Of a stretch of 64,000 bases of DNA, positions 35,698 through 44,918 are shown piece by piece; positions within the stretch are counted from its first letter, which is position 1, and each line of letters begins with the position of its first letter. The translations under genes and the position numbers were made by a program. Source of the stretch: Caulobacter ginsengisoli (GTDB lineage: Bacteria; Pseudomonadota; Alphaproteobacteria; Caulobacterales; Caulobacteraceae); NCBI RefSeq assembly GCF_030814835.1, contig NZ_JAUSVS010000001.1, forward strand, positions 563,001 to 627,000, in the 5' to 3' direction. The notes under the pieces were generated by a model. The model saw nothing but the letters and a program-made list of their open reading frames with translations. It was not told the origin of the DNA and ran no database searches.

Positions 35698-36890
35698 GGG
35701 ATCAGGATCCGCTGGTCGAAAATGGGCATGTCCGGGCTGAACTTGGCCTCGTACGAGATCCCGTTGTCCGCCGCGACCGCCACATGCATGTCCCGGCTGG
35801 CCGGCACCCAGGCCAGCCATTCCGTCTGCGCCCGCAAGGGTCGCTGATCGACGACAGGCGGCGCGCGGTCGGGGCTGGCGAAGATGCTCAGGTCATAGTT
35901 CGAGATGGCCGGGGCCGGGTTGGTGAAAACCACAATCGGCACGATGGGCCGGGCCGGGGCGACGATGGGGAAGGGTCCGGTAGGGAAGGCCGACTGCGTG
36001 GGCTCGAAGGGCAGTTCGTCCTCGCGCCAGTCGGTCCGCAATCCGTGCAGGTAGATGATGTCCTCAATAATGGAGGCCGGTTGAACAACCCATCGCCCGA
36101 GACGGGAGCGAACCGCGGCCCCGTCCAGAGCCAGGCACAGGGTCTGCGTAAACCGACCAAGCCGGAGGTTGGGGTTATCGGCGCAGGGCCCGTCATAGGC
36201 CTTCAGCCCCGCCGAGGTGGCGCTGAGCATGAAGACCTTTTCCCGGGTCAATTGGGGCTGGAACGGGTCGAGGGGCGCGATGAACTGGGCGACCCATTTG
36301 GCTTTCGACAGTTCCAGTTTCGGAGAGAACTCCTGGCAGGCGTCGAGAAAGAAGAAGCCGGCGCTGATTTCGGTCACCTGCTTGAAGGCGTTGGCGGTCT
36401 CGCCGACGTTCAGGAACCCGCCCCAGGGATGCATCTTGCGGGTGTTGATATCCTGCAGGAACAGCAGCGGATCGGTGCCGAGCCGGGCGCCGTGGCCGCA
36501 GGCGTAGAAAAACGCCACATCGCCCGGCCGCTTTTGGAGCTGTCCCAGCCAATCCGCGCCAGCGGCCTCGACATTGGCCACGGTCGGCGGATCGGGCGGC
36601 GCGGCGGGCTCGTTGGCCCAGGCATAAGGCGTCGCGCCGGCGGCGTGCTGCGCCGGCCCGATGAGGACCTCCAATGTCGCCAGCGGAGCGTCGAGGTTGT
36701 CTTTGTTCTCCAGCAGCCAGTCGCACATCCGCTTGGCGCTGTCCGCCGCGCTGGCCAGGTCGGGCACGGCGCGAAGGTCCTTGTTGAAGCCCTTGCCGGG
36801 CTTGGCGTCGGGATAGGTCCCGACTCCGATAACGAAGGCGTGGGTCGCCGGCTTTCCGGGCTGAACAGGACGCTCGAAGATCAGGGTCAT
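35694..36890 (-). CDS. Caspase-like (C14) protease with C-terminal extension
   Basis: A 398-residue protein. The N-terminus HAFVIGVGTYPD is the first strand of the caspase fold. The catalytic dyad is visible: His133 in FFYACGHGARLG and Cys185 in GFFFLDACQEF. Residues ~230-320 are a further helical part with LSATSAGLKAYDGP. A Pro-rich segment follows (~310-320) and a C-terminal beta-rich domain from ~330. It lies 3 bases after the alpha/beta hydrolase stop. Bacterial caspase homologues often act as death effectors in antiphage or conflict systems. The substrate and trigger are unknown. Confidence 0.85.
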   Translation of the reverse strand: MTLIFERPVQPGKPATHAFVIGVGTYPDAKPGKGFNKDLRAVPDLASAADSAKRMCDWLLENKDNLDAPLATLEVLIGPAQHAAGATPYAWANEPAAPPDPPTVANVEAAGADWLGQLQKRPGDVAFFYACGHGARLGTDPLLFLQDINTRKMHPWGGFLNVGETANAFKQVTEISAGFFFLDACQEFSPKLELSKAKWVAQFIAPLDPFQPQLTREKVFMLSATSAGLKAYDGPCADNPNLRLGRFTQTLCLALDGAAVRSRLGRWVVQPASIIEDIIYLHGLRTDWREDELPFEPTQSAFPTGPFPIVAPARPIVPIVVFTNPAPAISNYDLSIFASPDRAPPVVDQRPLRAQTEWLAWVPASRDMHVAVAADNGISYEAKFSPDMPIFDQRILIP

Positions 36891-36893
36891 CGA

Positions 36894-38009
36894 TCAGATC
36901 ACGTGAAGGTCTTGCAGGCGCTTGCGGGCGCGGGCGTAGAACTGCGGGCGCTTGAAGTAGGTGGTGTGGGCTGAGATCAGGCCGGTGACCGAGTCGAACT
37001 GGAAGTCCTGAGCGTTGGCGAACATCGGCGTGGCGCGGAAGCCGAACAGATCGATGGGATCGAAGATGTTGTGCCAGGCTTTCACATTGGCCGGGCCCGG
37101 GGTCGAGGTCGCGCCGGCCGATCGCTTGAAGTCGAACAGGCCCAGTTCCTCGAAGAAGCCAGGCTGCGACCCGACAGTCATCAGCAGGTCCACCGACAGA
37201 TCGGCCGGCAACCCGGCCTGGGCGGGCGAGGACAGCATGTCGTAGAGGATGACCCCGCCCAGGCTGTGACCCAGCAGGACCAGCTTTTCGCCAGACGCCT
37301 TGGCGGCGGTGTGGGCGGCGACGATCTCCTTTCCCACCCGCGCGCGGATGGCGGTTCGGACGCCGTCCTGGGGCGGGCCCTTCAGATAGACGAAGATGTC
37401 GCCCAGGAACCGCCCGACCAGAGGGTTCAGATCGTCGCGGAAGGCGTTGGAAATGCTGGTGGAAACGCTGTTGCGAGCCCGGTCGGCCAGAGCGCTTACC
37501 GCGCCTTTGATCTTGTCCCCGATCGCGCCATAGCCGGCGTTGTCGCCGAACTGGCCAATGTTGAAGATCAGCTCTTCGTCGGTGGCGGAGGCGGCGACCT
37601 GGGGCTGGCCACCGGCGGCGATGGCCTTGGTCACGGCCCTGAACGCCCTGATATCGTCAGCCGTCAGGTCCTCGTTCGAAAGGTCGGCGCGGTCGACCAG
37701 GGTGGCGTAGACCGCGTCCAGGGCCGTGGCTGGGTCAGCGGTGGCCAACTCCGCGATGGCGCCGCCCTCGGGATCGCTGACAGTGAGCGCGCCCAGCGCG
37801 CTGTAGGCCGAAACGCCGGCCGCGCCGGCGAACGAGCCGCCGCCGTTCGACATGGCCGGGACCAGATCGCCCCACCGCGGTGAGCGGATGTTGAGAGGGG
37901 CGCCCTGGAACAAGACCTGCTTGAACAGGGCGTCGCGGTTGCGTTCTTCCTGATCGTAGGCGGGGCCACTCCGCGTCGCCACACCATGAACGAAGACCAT
38001 CTGGACCAT
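36894..38009 (-). CDS. Alpha/beta hydrolase (lipase/esterase-like) of the caspase operon
   Basis: A 371-residue protein and the first gene of the operon. The fold start MVQMVFVHGVATR gives the oxyanion histidine/glycine, Ser249 lies in the LLGHSLGGVILYD nucleophile elbow, an Asp in WHNIFDPIDLFGF (Asp317 or Asp320), and His348 in ISAHTTYF. The N-terminal ~240 residues form a long, mainly helical insert. There is no signal peptide, so it is cytosolic. The ATG at 38009 has AGGGGAC upstream. Linked to the caspase and pYEATS genes, it may process a signalling or effector substrate. Confidence 0.83.
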   Translation of the reverse strand: MVQMVFVHGVATRSGPAYDQEERNRDALFKQVLFQGAPLNIRSPRWGDLVPAMSNGGGSFAGAAGVSAYSALGALTVSDPEGGAIAELATADPATALDAVYATLVDRADLSNEDLTADDIRAFRAVTKAIAAGGQPQVAASATDEELIFNIGQFGDNAGYGAIGDKIKGAVSALADRARNSVSTSISNAFRDDLNPLVGRFLGDIFVYLKGPPQDGVRTAIRARVGKEIVAAHTAAKASGEKLVLLGHSLGGVILYDMLSSPAQAGLPADLSVDLLMTVGSQPGFFEELGLFDFKRSAGATSTPGPANVKAWHNIFDPIDLFGFRATPMFANAQDFQFDSVTGLISAHTTYFKRPQFYARARKRLQDLHVI

Positions 38010-38073
38010 TGGAACGTCCCCTGAAGTGCTGAAAAACTCTGATACCTTCCACCCTGATGCGCAACTGTTGGCT

Positions 38074-38087
38074 GTGACCGCGGTCAC
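38074..38087. promoter_or_regulatory. CRP/FNR-family-like palindrome (GTGA-N6-TCAC) upstream of the caspase operon
   Basis: GTGACCGCGGTCAC is a perfect 14-base palindrome, 65 bases before the operon's first ATG (38009). It fits the CRP-type half-site pair and is flanked by T on the left (TGTGA). It may regulate the conflict operon or the small divergent reading frame at 38124. Confidence 0.45.
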
Positions 38088-38123
38088 GTTCGCGAGCGAG
38101 AGCGGGCGTCGCTCGATGCGCGG

Positions 38124-38306
38124 ATGATGGCCGAGGCTAGTAGATCGGCGGCACGGCGACGGTCAGCTCGCCCAGCAGCGCTTGCCGACGATCCGCTGGG
38201 CGGCGAGCCCGACCTGGTCGAGGTGTCGGTACTGCGCCGCAGAACCGCCCGGGGCCTGGGCGTCAAATGGTTCCTGGAGCAGATACGCCGGGCGGCCGAA
38301 ATCTGA
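38124..38306 (+). CDS. Small reading frame of unknown status
   Basis: A 60-codon Arg-rich frame (MMAEASRSAARRRSARPA to FLEQIRRAAEI) lies in the 299-base gap between the caspase operon and ppx. It has no recognisable domain and no clear ribosome-binding site. The second ATG at 38127 is equally possible. It may be a small protein, a gene remnant, or chance in GC-rich DNA. Confidence 0.25.
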   Translation: MMAEASRSAARRRSARPAALADDPLGGEPDLVEVSVLRRRTARGLGVKWFLEQIRRAAEI

Positions 38307-38308
38307 GG

Positions 38309-39823
38309 TCAGGCGCCGTCGCCGCCCACCCGCAGCTTCACATTCAGGAGGCTGGCCAGCGTCCCGGCCCGCCGCGAGGTCTGGTCGCCGAGCAGCAGGT
38401 CGCTGCGCTGCGGGTCGGTGGTCAGCAGCAGGCGGTCGCCTTCCAGCCTCAGGCGGGTGTTGACCAGCAGGGCCGGGGTGCGGGCCGTCAGGTCGCAGCC
38501 CAGGCGGATGGCGGCGCCTAGGGCCCGGGCCCGGCGGCGGGCGTCGTCGGGGAGCAGGCGGGCGATGGTGGCGGCCTCGGGGATGGTCGAGGCGCTGGTG
38601 TGGCGGGCGAAGGCGGCGACCGACAGGAAGGCCCGCTCGGCGTGGTTCTGGCCGGCGACCGGGGCGCGCAGAACCTGCTCGAAGACCAGGTCGGCGCGAT
38701 GGTCGGGGTGAAGCCGGGCACCCAGGTCCGCCAGGCGGCAGGCGGCGGCGCGCAGCACGCCGTCACGGCCGTCCATCACCGGGGCGAGGGCGTTGAACAC
38801 CGGGGCCAGCCAGGCCTCCAGCATGGGCCCGAGCGCCGCGTCGGCGCCGGTGCGGGCGCTGAGCGCCGCGCAGCCTTCGACCAGCGGGTCCAGAGGGGCG
38901 GTAGAGGCGTCCAGGGCCTCGAACAGCAGGCCTTCGCGCACGCCATAGGCCGACAGTTCGACCTTCTGGATGTCCAGGGCCTGGATCAGCCGCTCCAGCA
39001 CCACGGCGGCGTGGGGCAGGGTCTCGGCCCGCTTCTTGGAGACGCCCTCGACGGTTTCCAGGCTGCGGCGCGACTGGCCGGCGACGAAGCGGCAGGCTTC
39101 CAGCGCCTCGGTCCGGCGGATTTCATACTGATGCACGACCCGCAGCGGATAGCCGGCCATGTGCATGTGGATGAGAGCCAGGTTGCGCCAGGCGCCGCCG
39201 ACCGCGTGGAAGGTGTCGGTGCGCAGGTTGCCAAACCCGGCCAGTCGCTCGTCCACGGCTTTGCGCAGGATGTCGGGGTTGTGCTCGGGGAAGGGCCCGA
39301 AGGCGAAGGGGCCCAGCGGCAGGGTTACCCCCGGTCCGGCGCCGTCCGGTCCGATGGGGGTCAATTCCAGGCTGGCGCCGCCCAGATCGCCGACCAGGCC
39401 GCGCGAGTCCGGCGCCCCGGCCAGCACGCCCAGGGCCGCATAGCGCGCCTCTTCCGCGCCGCTGAGGATGCGCAAGGAGAGGCCCGTCTCGGCCTGCACC
39501 CGCTCGACGAAGTCCTGGCCGTCGGCGGCGTCGCGGACGGCGGCGGTGGCGGCGGTGAAGATCTCTTCCGGATTGGCCGCCTCGATGACCGCCCGGAAGC
39601 GCTTGAGGGCCGCCATGGCCTGGGCGACGCCGTCGGGGGCGAGGCGGCCGGTCTGGCCGATATCGCGGCCCAGGCCCGCCAGCACCTTCTCGTTATAGAC
39701 CGTCCAGATCGAGCGGCCCTCGATGCGATAGAGCACCAGGCGCACCGAGTTGGAGCCCACATCGATGACGGCCGCGTCCAGCGGGACTGGGTTCATCGGG
39801 GGGCTAACGGCGTGGGCCGACAT
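38309..39823 (-). CDS. ppx: Exopolyphosphatase/GppA phosphatase
   Basis: A 504-residue ASKHA-fold phosphatase that shortens polyphosphate or converts pppGpp to ppGpp. [19 protein letters not shown] (phosphate loop 1), the glutamate-containing [13 protein letters not shown] segment, [13 protein letters not shown] (phosphate loop 2) and VGGAWRNLA are visible, followed by a C-terminal helical/HD-like part ([19 protein letters not shown]). The start is either 39823 (20-base overlap with ppk) or MNPVPLD at 39796; no clear ribosome-binding site favours either. It is a ppk partner for polyphosphate turnover. Confidence 0.92.
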   Translation of the reverse strand: MSAHAVSPPMNPVPLDAAVIDVGSNSVRLVLYRIEGRSIWTVYNEKVLAGLGRDIGQTGRLAPDGVAQAMAALKRFRAVIEAANPEEIFTAATAAVRDAADGQDFVERVQAETGLSLRILSGAEEARYAALGVLAGAPDSRGLVGDLGGASLELTPIGPDGAGPGVTLPLGPFAFGPFPEHNPDILRKAVDERLAGFGNLRTDTFHAVGGAWRNLALIHMHMAGYPLRVVHQYEIRRTEALEACRFVAGQSRRSLETVEGVSKKRAETLPHAAVVLERLIQALDIQKVELSAYGVREGLLFEALDASTAPLDPLVEGCAALSARTGADAALGPMLEAWLAPVFNALAPVMDGRDGVLRAAACRLADLGARLHPDHRADLVFEQVLRAPVAGQNHAERAFLSVAAFARHTSASTIPEAATIARLLPDDARRRARALGAAIRLGCDLTARTPALLVNTRLRLEGDRLLLTTDPQRSDLLLGDQTSRRAGTLASLLNVKLRVGGDGA

Positions 39824-42020
39824 GGTCGAAGGCTCTGGGCAGATCGAGCACCTTATGCCCCCGGCCCGACAGGCTGGGATTGGTCATGAAATAGTCGTGG
39901 GCCGAGAAGGCGCCGCGGCGGTCCCAGTTGGGATCGCGCCGATAGACGCCCTCGGAATCGAGGTTCCAGCTCTGGGCCTCGTCGTTGAGGTTGGCCACCA
40001 TGATCTGGTCCAGCACCTGCTGGTGCACGGTCGGGTTCTCGATGGGCGTCAGGGCCTCGACGCGGCGGTCCAGGTTGCGGGGCATCCAGTCGGCCGAGGA
40101 GATGAATACCTTGGCGGCGGTGCTGGGCATCGGCTGGCCGTTGGCGAAGGCGCAGATGCGGGTGTGCTCCAGGAAGCGGCCGACGATGCTCTTGACCGCG
40201 ATGTTCTGGGACAGGCCCGGGATGCCCGGGCGCAGGCAGCAGATGCCGCGGATGACCAGGTCGATGCGCACCCCGGCCTGGCTGGCCCGGTAGAGGGCGT
40301 CGATGATCTCGGGATCGACCAGGGCGTTGAGCTTGGCCCAGATCCCAGACGGCTTGCCGGCCCGGGCGTTGTCGGCCTCGGCGGCGATCATGGCCAGCAG
40401 GTCGTGCTTCATGGCCACCGGCGAGAAGCTGAGCTTCTCCAGGTGCTCGGGCTGGGCGTAGCCGGTGATGAAGTTGAACAGGCGCGCGGAGTCGCGGCCC
40501 AGCGTCGGGTCGGTCGTGAACAGCGACAGGTCGGTGTAGATCTTGGCGGTGACCGGATGATAGTTGCCGGTTCCGAAGTGACAGTAGGTGCGCAGGGTCT
40601 CGCCCTCGCGGCGGACCACCAGGCTCAGCTTGGCGTGGGTCTTGTACTCGATGAAGCCGAAGACCACATGGACGCCGGCCCGCTCCAGGTCGCGGGCCCA
40701 TTTCAGGTTGGCCTCTTCGTCGAAGCGCGCCTTGATCTCGACCAGGGCGGTGACGTTCTTGCCGTTCTCGGCCGCCTCGATCAGGGCGGCGACGATGGGG
40801 CTGTCCTTGCTGGTCCGGTAGAGGGTCTGCTTGATGGCCAGCACGTTGGGGTCGTGGGCCGCCTGGCGCAGGAACTGGACCACCACGTCGAAGCTCTCGA
40901 ACGGGTGGTGGACCAGGATGTCCTTCTCGCGGATGGCGGCGAAACAGTCGCCGTTGTGGTCGCGGATGCGCTCGGGAAAGCGCGGCAGGAACAGCGGGAA
41001 CTTCAGGTCGGCGCGGTCGGCGGGGATCAGCTGGTCCATCTGGGCCAGGCCCAGCTTGCCGTCGATCAGGGTGACGTCCTGCGGCTCGGCATGCAGGTTC
41101 TCGATGATGAAGTCGCGCAGGTCGGCCGGCATGGTGGTCTGGATCTTGACCCGCACCACCGAACCCAGCCGGCGCAGCTTCAGCCGGGCCTCGAACTCGC
41201 GGACCAGATCCTCGGCCTCTTCCTCGATTTCTACGTCGCTGTCGCGGATCAGCCGGAACAGGCCCCGGCCCAGGATCTCGCAGTTGGGGAAGATGTGGGG
41301 CAGGAAGAGGATGATCAGGCTTTCCAGCGCCACGATCCGCCGCTCGCCCTTGCGCCGGCCGGTCGCGGGCAGTTCCCAGAACCGCCGCACCTGCTGGGGC
41401 ACCGGGGCCAGGGCGTAAAGCTCGCGGTTGTCGTCGCGGCGCTTCAGCTTCAGGGCCAGCGAAAAGCCCAGGTTCGGAATGAAGGGGAAGGGATGGGCCG
41501 GATCGATGGCCAGGGGGGTCAGCACCGGGAAGACGTGGTTGAGGAAGATGTCCTCGGCCGCCTTGAGGTCGGCTTCGCTGGTGATGTCCTTGGAATCCAG
41601 CAGCTTGATGCCTTCGCCAGCCAGCTCCTGGCGAAGGGTGGCCCAGATCCGCTGCTGGTCCAGCATCAGTTCACCGGCCGCCTCGTTGATCTTTACCAGC
41701 TGTTCGGCGGGGGTCAGGCCGTCCTGGCTGACCACGCGCACGCCCTCGCGGACCTGGCCCTTCAGGCCCGCGACCCGCACCGAATAGAACTCATCCAGGT
41801 TGCTGGCCGAGATCGATACGAACCGCAGCCGCTCCAGCAGCGGGTGGCGGGGGTTCTCGGCCTCCTCGATGACCCGGCGGTTGAAGCTCAGCCAGGAGAT
41901 CTCGCGGTTGAAGAAACGCTCGGGCGATCCGAGCCTGGCCTCGTCCAGGGTCAGGTCGGTCGCCGCGGGCGGGGGCTTGGACGCCACGGGTGGGACGGGG
42001 GCGGTCGCGGCGTCGGTCAT
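39804..42020 (-). CDS. ppk: Polyphosphate kinase 1
   Basis: A 738-residue enzyme that makes polyphosphate from [24 protein letters not shown] is the N-domain start, [20 protein letters not shown] the head, and [19 protein letters not shown] and [15 protein letters not shown] the catalytic core. [18 protein letters not shown] has the phosphohistidine His in [18 protein letters not shown] and RFLEHTRI belong to the C-terminal phospholipase-D-like domain. I chose the ATG at 42020 (MTDAATAP), preceded by AAAGG; in-frame ATGs at 42041 and 42086 add unsupported residues. It is followed by ppx. Confidence 0.95.
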   Translation of the reverse strand: MTDAATAPVPPVASKPPPAATDLTLDEARLGSPERFFNREISWLSFNRRVIEEAENPRHPLLERLRFVSISASNLDEFYSVRVAGLKGQVREGVRVVSQDGLTPAEQLVKINEAAGELMLDQQRIWATLRQELAGEGIKLLDSKDITSEADLKAAEDIFLNHVFPVLTPLAIDPAHPFPFIPNLGFSLALKLKRRDDNRELYALAPVPQQVRRFWELPATGRRKGERRIVALESLIILFLPHIFPNCEILGRGLFRLIRDSDVEIEEEAEDLVREFEARLKLRRLGSVVRVKIQTTMPADLRDFIIENLHAEPQDVTLIDGKLGLAQMDQLIPADRADLKFPLFLPRFPERIRDHNGDCFAAIREKDILVHHPFESFDVVVQFLRQAAHDPNVLAIKQTLYRTSKDSPIVAALIEAAENGKNVTALVEIKARFDEEANLKWARDLERAGVHVVFGFIEYKTHAKLSLVVRREGETLRTYCHFGTGNYHPVTAKIYTDLSLFTTDPTLGRDSARLFNFITGYAQPEHLEKLSFSPVAMKHDLLAMIAAEADNARAGKPSGIWAKLNALVDPEIIDALYRASQAGVRIDLVIRGICCLRPGIPGLSQNIAVKSIVGRFLEHTRICAFANGQPMPSTAAKVFISSADWMPRNLDRRVEALTPIENPTVHQQVLDQIMVANLNDEAQSWNLDSEGVYRRDPNWDRRGAFSAHDYFMTNPSLSGRGHKVLDLPRAFDHVGPRR

Positions 42021-42131
42021 CAAGGGCCTTTTGCGCGGCATGGGGGACTTGTGCCCCGGCTGGCGCCGTTCGGGCAAGCCCGGCATGCCCCAAGACTGTG
42101 ACGATTGCGCTAAACCGCCGGCCTTTCAGGC

Positions 42132-42794
42132 TCACGCGTCGTCGAACATGTCGGTGTTGGCCGGCTCGAACAGCTCGCGGGCCAGGGCGCGGTTGACATC
42201 GCGCCGCTCCGCCGCCGAGGCCTCGTCCAGGGCATGGACGACCGCGCGGGCGGCGGCGGCCGAGCGTTCCATGCGGCGCAGCAGATAGGGATAGACGTCG
42301 GCTGCCGGGCGGATGCCGCTGGCCTCGAAGAGGTTCTCCAGCATGGCGGCCAGCACCGCGTCGTCAGGTTCGGCCAGTTCCGCGACCGTCAGGGCGTTGA
42401 GCCGCGAGCGCAGGTCGGGCAGGGCGGCGGGCCAGCTGACGGGGCGCTCGCGGGCGGTGAGCAGCAGGCCGCCCAGGTTCGGGGCCATGTTTATCAGATG
42501 GAACAGGGTCTCGCCGTCCAGCCGGTCGGCGTCCTCGATCAGCAGCGGGCCCGTCAGCGTGTCGAGCGGCTGGCCGTCCCAGGTCTGGGCGCCGGCGCGG
42601 GCCTGCCAGAGGCTGGCCAGATGGCTTTTGCCCGAGCCTTCCGGCCCAACCAGGGCCAGGAGGGCGCCGGGCCAGGCCGGCCAGGCCTCGACGGCGGCCA
42701 GGGCCACCCGGTTGACCGGCGAGGCGGCGAACGGCGCGCGAGCCGGGCCGGCGGTCGCGGGGAGGGGCAGACGTAGCTGGCGGAGGGCGCTCAC
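42132..42794 (-). CDS. hdaA: DnaA-related replication regulator HdaA
   Basis: A 220-residue protein with a GTG start at 42794 (VSALRQLRLPLP). The N-terminal QLRLPL is the clamp-binding motif by which Hda-type proteins associate with DnaN and trigger ATP hydrolysis on DnaA (RIDA). A reduced AAA+ domain follows: LALVGPEGSGKSHLASLW (Walker A), LLIEDADRLDG (Walker B) and SRLNALTVAELAEPDD (sensor region). It lacks the DNA-binding domain of DnaA, as expected for HdaA. Position upstream of ppk agrees with the alphaproteobacterial arrangement. Downstream reading frames on this strand starting further upstream are not credible. Confidence 0.9.
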   Translation of the reverse strand: MSALRQLRLPLPATAGPARAPFAASPVNRVALAAVEAWPAWPGALLALVGPEGSGKSHLASLWQARAGAQTWDGQPLDTLTGPLLIEDADRLDGETLFHLINMAPNLGGLLLTARERPVSWPAALPDLRSRLNALTVAELAEPDDAVLAAMLENLFEASGIRPAADVYPYLLRRMERSAAAARAVVHALDEASAAERRDVNRALARELFEPANTDMFDDA

Positions 42795-42886
42795 GGCCGG
42801 ATGGTTAGCAAAGCCCTGGCGTCGGGTCGATGTGACGGGAGCGCCCGGCCGGGGATAGGCGCAGGTCGCCTGTGGACGATTGTCGT

Positions 42887-43612
42887 TCAGAGGGCCACGG
42901 CGGCGCGCAGACGGGCGGCCAGATCGGCCTCTCGCGCCTCCAGCTCGCCCGTGCGGCCCGCCAGGCCGATCGCCAGCCGCCGGCCATTGGGCGTGGCCGG
43001 CATCAGGGCCCCGATCAGGCCGAAACCCGGGCTCACCCCGTCGCGGGAAAAGGCATAGCCCCGCACCCGCACCTCGTGCAGCCGGGCCAGCAGGGCCGCC
43101 ATGTCGACCCGCGCCTCCAGCCCGGCATATCTTATCCGGCGAACAAGCCGGCGCACCTCGCGGTCGGGCTGGGCGGCCAGCAGCAGCCAGCCCATCCCCG
43201 AACTGGCCAGCGGCCGCAGCTGGCCGGGCGTGACGGCGGTCCGCAGCGGCTCGCCGGAATGGACCAGATGCAGATACTGGGCGTGCAGGTCGGACTGCAC
43301 CGCCAGCACCACCGTCAGCCCGGTTTCGGCATGCAGACGCTGGGCGGCCCCCAGCACCGCGCCGTTGCCGAACAGCTGGTCGCGCACCCACTGGCCCAGC
43401 GCCACGATCCGCATGGTCGGCCCGTAGGTCCGGCTGGAGCGGTCGTATTCGAGATAGCCCATGACGATCAGGCTCTTGAGCAGCGCCGCGGCGCTGGAGG
43501 TCGGATAGCCCAGCAGGCCCACGACCTGGGTCAGACTCAGGGGCCGCCGCTCGCGCTCGAACAGTTCGAGCACGGCGAAGGCGCGCTGGGCGGATTTGAC
43601 GACGGCGGTCAT
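42887..43612 (-). CDS. IclR-family transcriptional regulator
   Basis: A 241-residue regulator. Residues ~5-65 are a winged helix-turn-helix (SAQRAFAVLELFERERRPLS, TQVVGLLGYPTSSAAALLKSL). Residues ~80-240 are an effector-binding IclR domain (TGLTVVLAVQSDLHAQYLH, SSGMGWLLLA). The ATG at 43612 begins MTAVVKSAQRAF; upstream in-frame residues have no support. It is divergent from the CoA-transferase operon and likely controls it by binding the near-palindrome at 43619-43634, immediately upstream of its own start. Confidence 0.87.
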   Translation of the reverse strand: MTAVVKSAQRAFAVLELFERERRPLSLTQVVGLLGYPTSSAAALLKSLIVMGYLEYDRSSRTYGPTMRIVALGQWVRDQLFGNGAVLGAAQRLHAETGLTVVLAVQSDLHAQYLHLVHSGEPLRTAVTPGQLRPLASSGMGWLLLAAQPDREVRRLVRRIRYAGLEARVDMAALLARLHEVRVRGYAFSRDGVSPGFGLIGALMPATPNGRRLAIGLAGRTGELEAREADLAARLRAAVAL

Positions 43613-43618
43613 ACGCAA

Positions 43619-43634
43619 TTCCACATATATGGAA
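43619..43634. promoter_or_regulatory. Candidate IclR operator
   Basis: TTCCACATATATGGAA is a near-perfect 16-base palindrome (one mismatched pair) in the 71-base gap between the divergent iclR-type gene and the CoA-transferase gene. IclR-family sites are typically palindromic with TTCC/GGAA-like arms. Confidence 0.6.
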
Positions 43635-43683
43635 ATGACGCTCAGATCATGCGCCGCCGGGATGTCCGTGACACCTTTGCCGC

Positions 43684-44913
43684 ATGACACAGACCAAGAC
43701 CCTCGCGACCAAGCCGACCGGCCCGCTGGCCGGGATCCGCATCCTGGACCTGACCAGCGTGGTGTTCGGCGCCTACGCCACCCAGCAGCTGGGCGACCTG
43801 GGCGCTGACGTGATCAAGGTGGAGTTTCCAGGCGGCCGGCGCGGCGGGGGCGGGGACATCATGCGCTGGGCCGGAATGACGCCGGAAGGCGCGCCGCCGG
43901 ACCTCGGGCCCATCTTCATGACCATCAACCGCAACAAGCGCTCGGTCCTGCTCGACCTGCGCGTCCCTGAGGACGCCGCGGCGCTGCGGGCCCTGATCCC
44001 GACCTGCGACGTCTTCGTGGCCTCGGTCCGCTACGAGGGGCTGGAGCGGCTGGGCCTGGGCTACGAGGCGGTGCGGGCCCTGAAGGACGACATCATCTAC
44101 GTCCATGGCGCCGGCTACGGTTCCGACGGCCCCTATGCCGGAGAGCCCGCCTATGACGACCTGATCCAGGCCGCCTCGGGGATGGCCGATCTGCTGAACC
44201 GCACCGACGGCCGGCCCGAGCCCCGCTACCTGCCCAGCCTGGTCGCCGACAAGGTCTCGGGCCTGTTCATGGGCCAGGCCATCCTGGCGGCCCTGTTCCA
44301 CCGACAGAAGACCGGCGAGGGCCAGTTCGTCGAGGTGCCGATGTACGAGTGCGTGACCAGCTTCAACCTGGCTGAGCACTTCTTCGGCCATGTCTACGAC
44401 CCGCCGACCGGCCAGTGGAGCTATGTCCGGGTCACCAATCCCGAGCGCAAGCCCTTCACCACCCTCGATGGCCATATCGGGCTGCTGCCCTATACCGGCG
44501 GCCAATGGCAGGCCTTCTTCGAGGCGGCGGGCATGGGCGAGCTTCTGACCAGCGATCCGCGCTTCGCCGACGATCGCTCGCGCGGGCGCCATGCGCGCGA
44601 ACTCTACGCCCTGGTCGAGACCGTCACCCGCACCAAGACCACCGCCGAATGGCTGGCCGTCCTCAAACCGCTGCAGATACCGGTCATTCCGCTCAACCGC
44701 CTGGATGATCTGCCCGCCGACCCGCACCTCACCGCCGTCGGCATGTTCGAGCACTACGAGCACCCCGACGCCGGGCCCTACTGGGGTCTGCGACCGCCCG
44801 TCCACTATTCGGTCACCCCGGCCAATGTCCGCCGTCACGCCCCGCGCATGGGCGAGCACACCGCCGAGGTGCTGGCCGAGGTCGGCCACGCTTCCAGAAC
44901 CGCGCCGGAGTAG
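43684..44913 (+). CDS. CaiB/BaiF (family III) CoA-transferase
   Basis: A 409-residue protein moving CoA between carboxylic acids. GIRILDLTSVVFGAYATQQLGDLGADVIKVE is the family's start; NRNKRSVLLDLR, AGYGSDGPYAGEPAYDDLIQAASGM with the probable catalytic Asp, and GQFVEVPMYECVTSFN follow. It is the first gene of a three-gene catabolic set; the acyl-CoA dehydrogenase follows by 5 bases. Likely substrates are unknown acids used as carbon source; the operon makes and oxidises a CoA ester. Confidence 0.9.
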   Translation: MTQTKTLATKPTGPLAGIRILDLTSVVFGAYATQQLGDLGADVIKVEFPGGRRGGGGDIMRWAGMTPEGAPPDLGPIFMTINRNKRSVLLDLRVPEDAAALRALIPTCDVFVASVRYEGLERLGLGYEAVRALKDDIIYVHGAGYGSDGPYAGEPAYDDLIQAASGMADLLNRTDGRPEPRYLPSLVADKVSGLFMGQAILAALFHRQKTGEGQFVEVPMYECVTSFNLAEHFFGHVYDPPTGQWSYVRVTNPERKPFTTLDGHIGLLPYTGGQWQAFFEAAGMGELLTSDPRFADDRSRGRHARELYALVETVTRTKTTAEWLAVLKPLQIPVIPLNRLDDLPADPHLTAVGMFEHYEHPDAGPYWGLRPPVHYSVTPANVRRHAPRMGEHTAEVLAEVGHASRTAPE

Positions 44914-44918
44914 CCGTG

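Noticed and set aside
42795-43391. N-terminal extension of HdaA
   Set aside because: The in-frame upstream sequence is opposite the IclR gene and has Arg/Gly/Ala shadow composition; the GTG at 42794 gives the normal HdaA start with its clamp motif.
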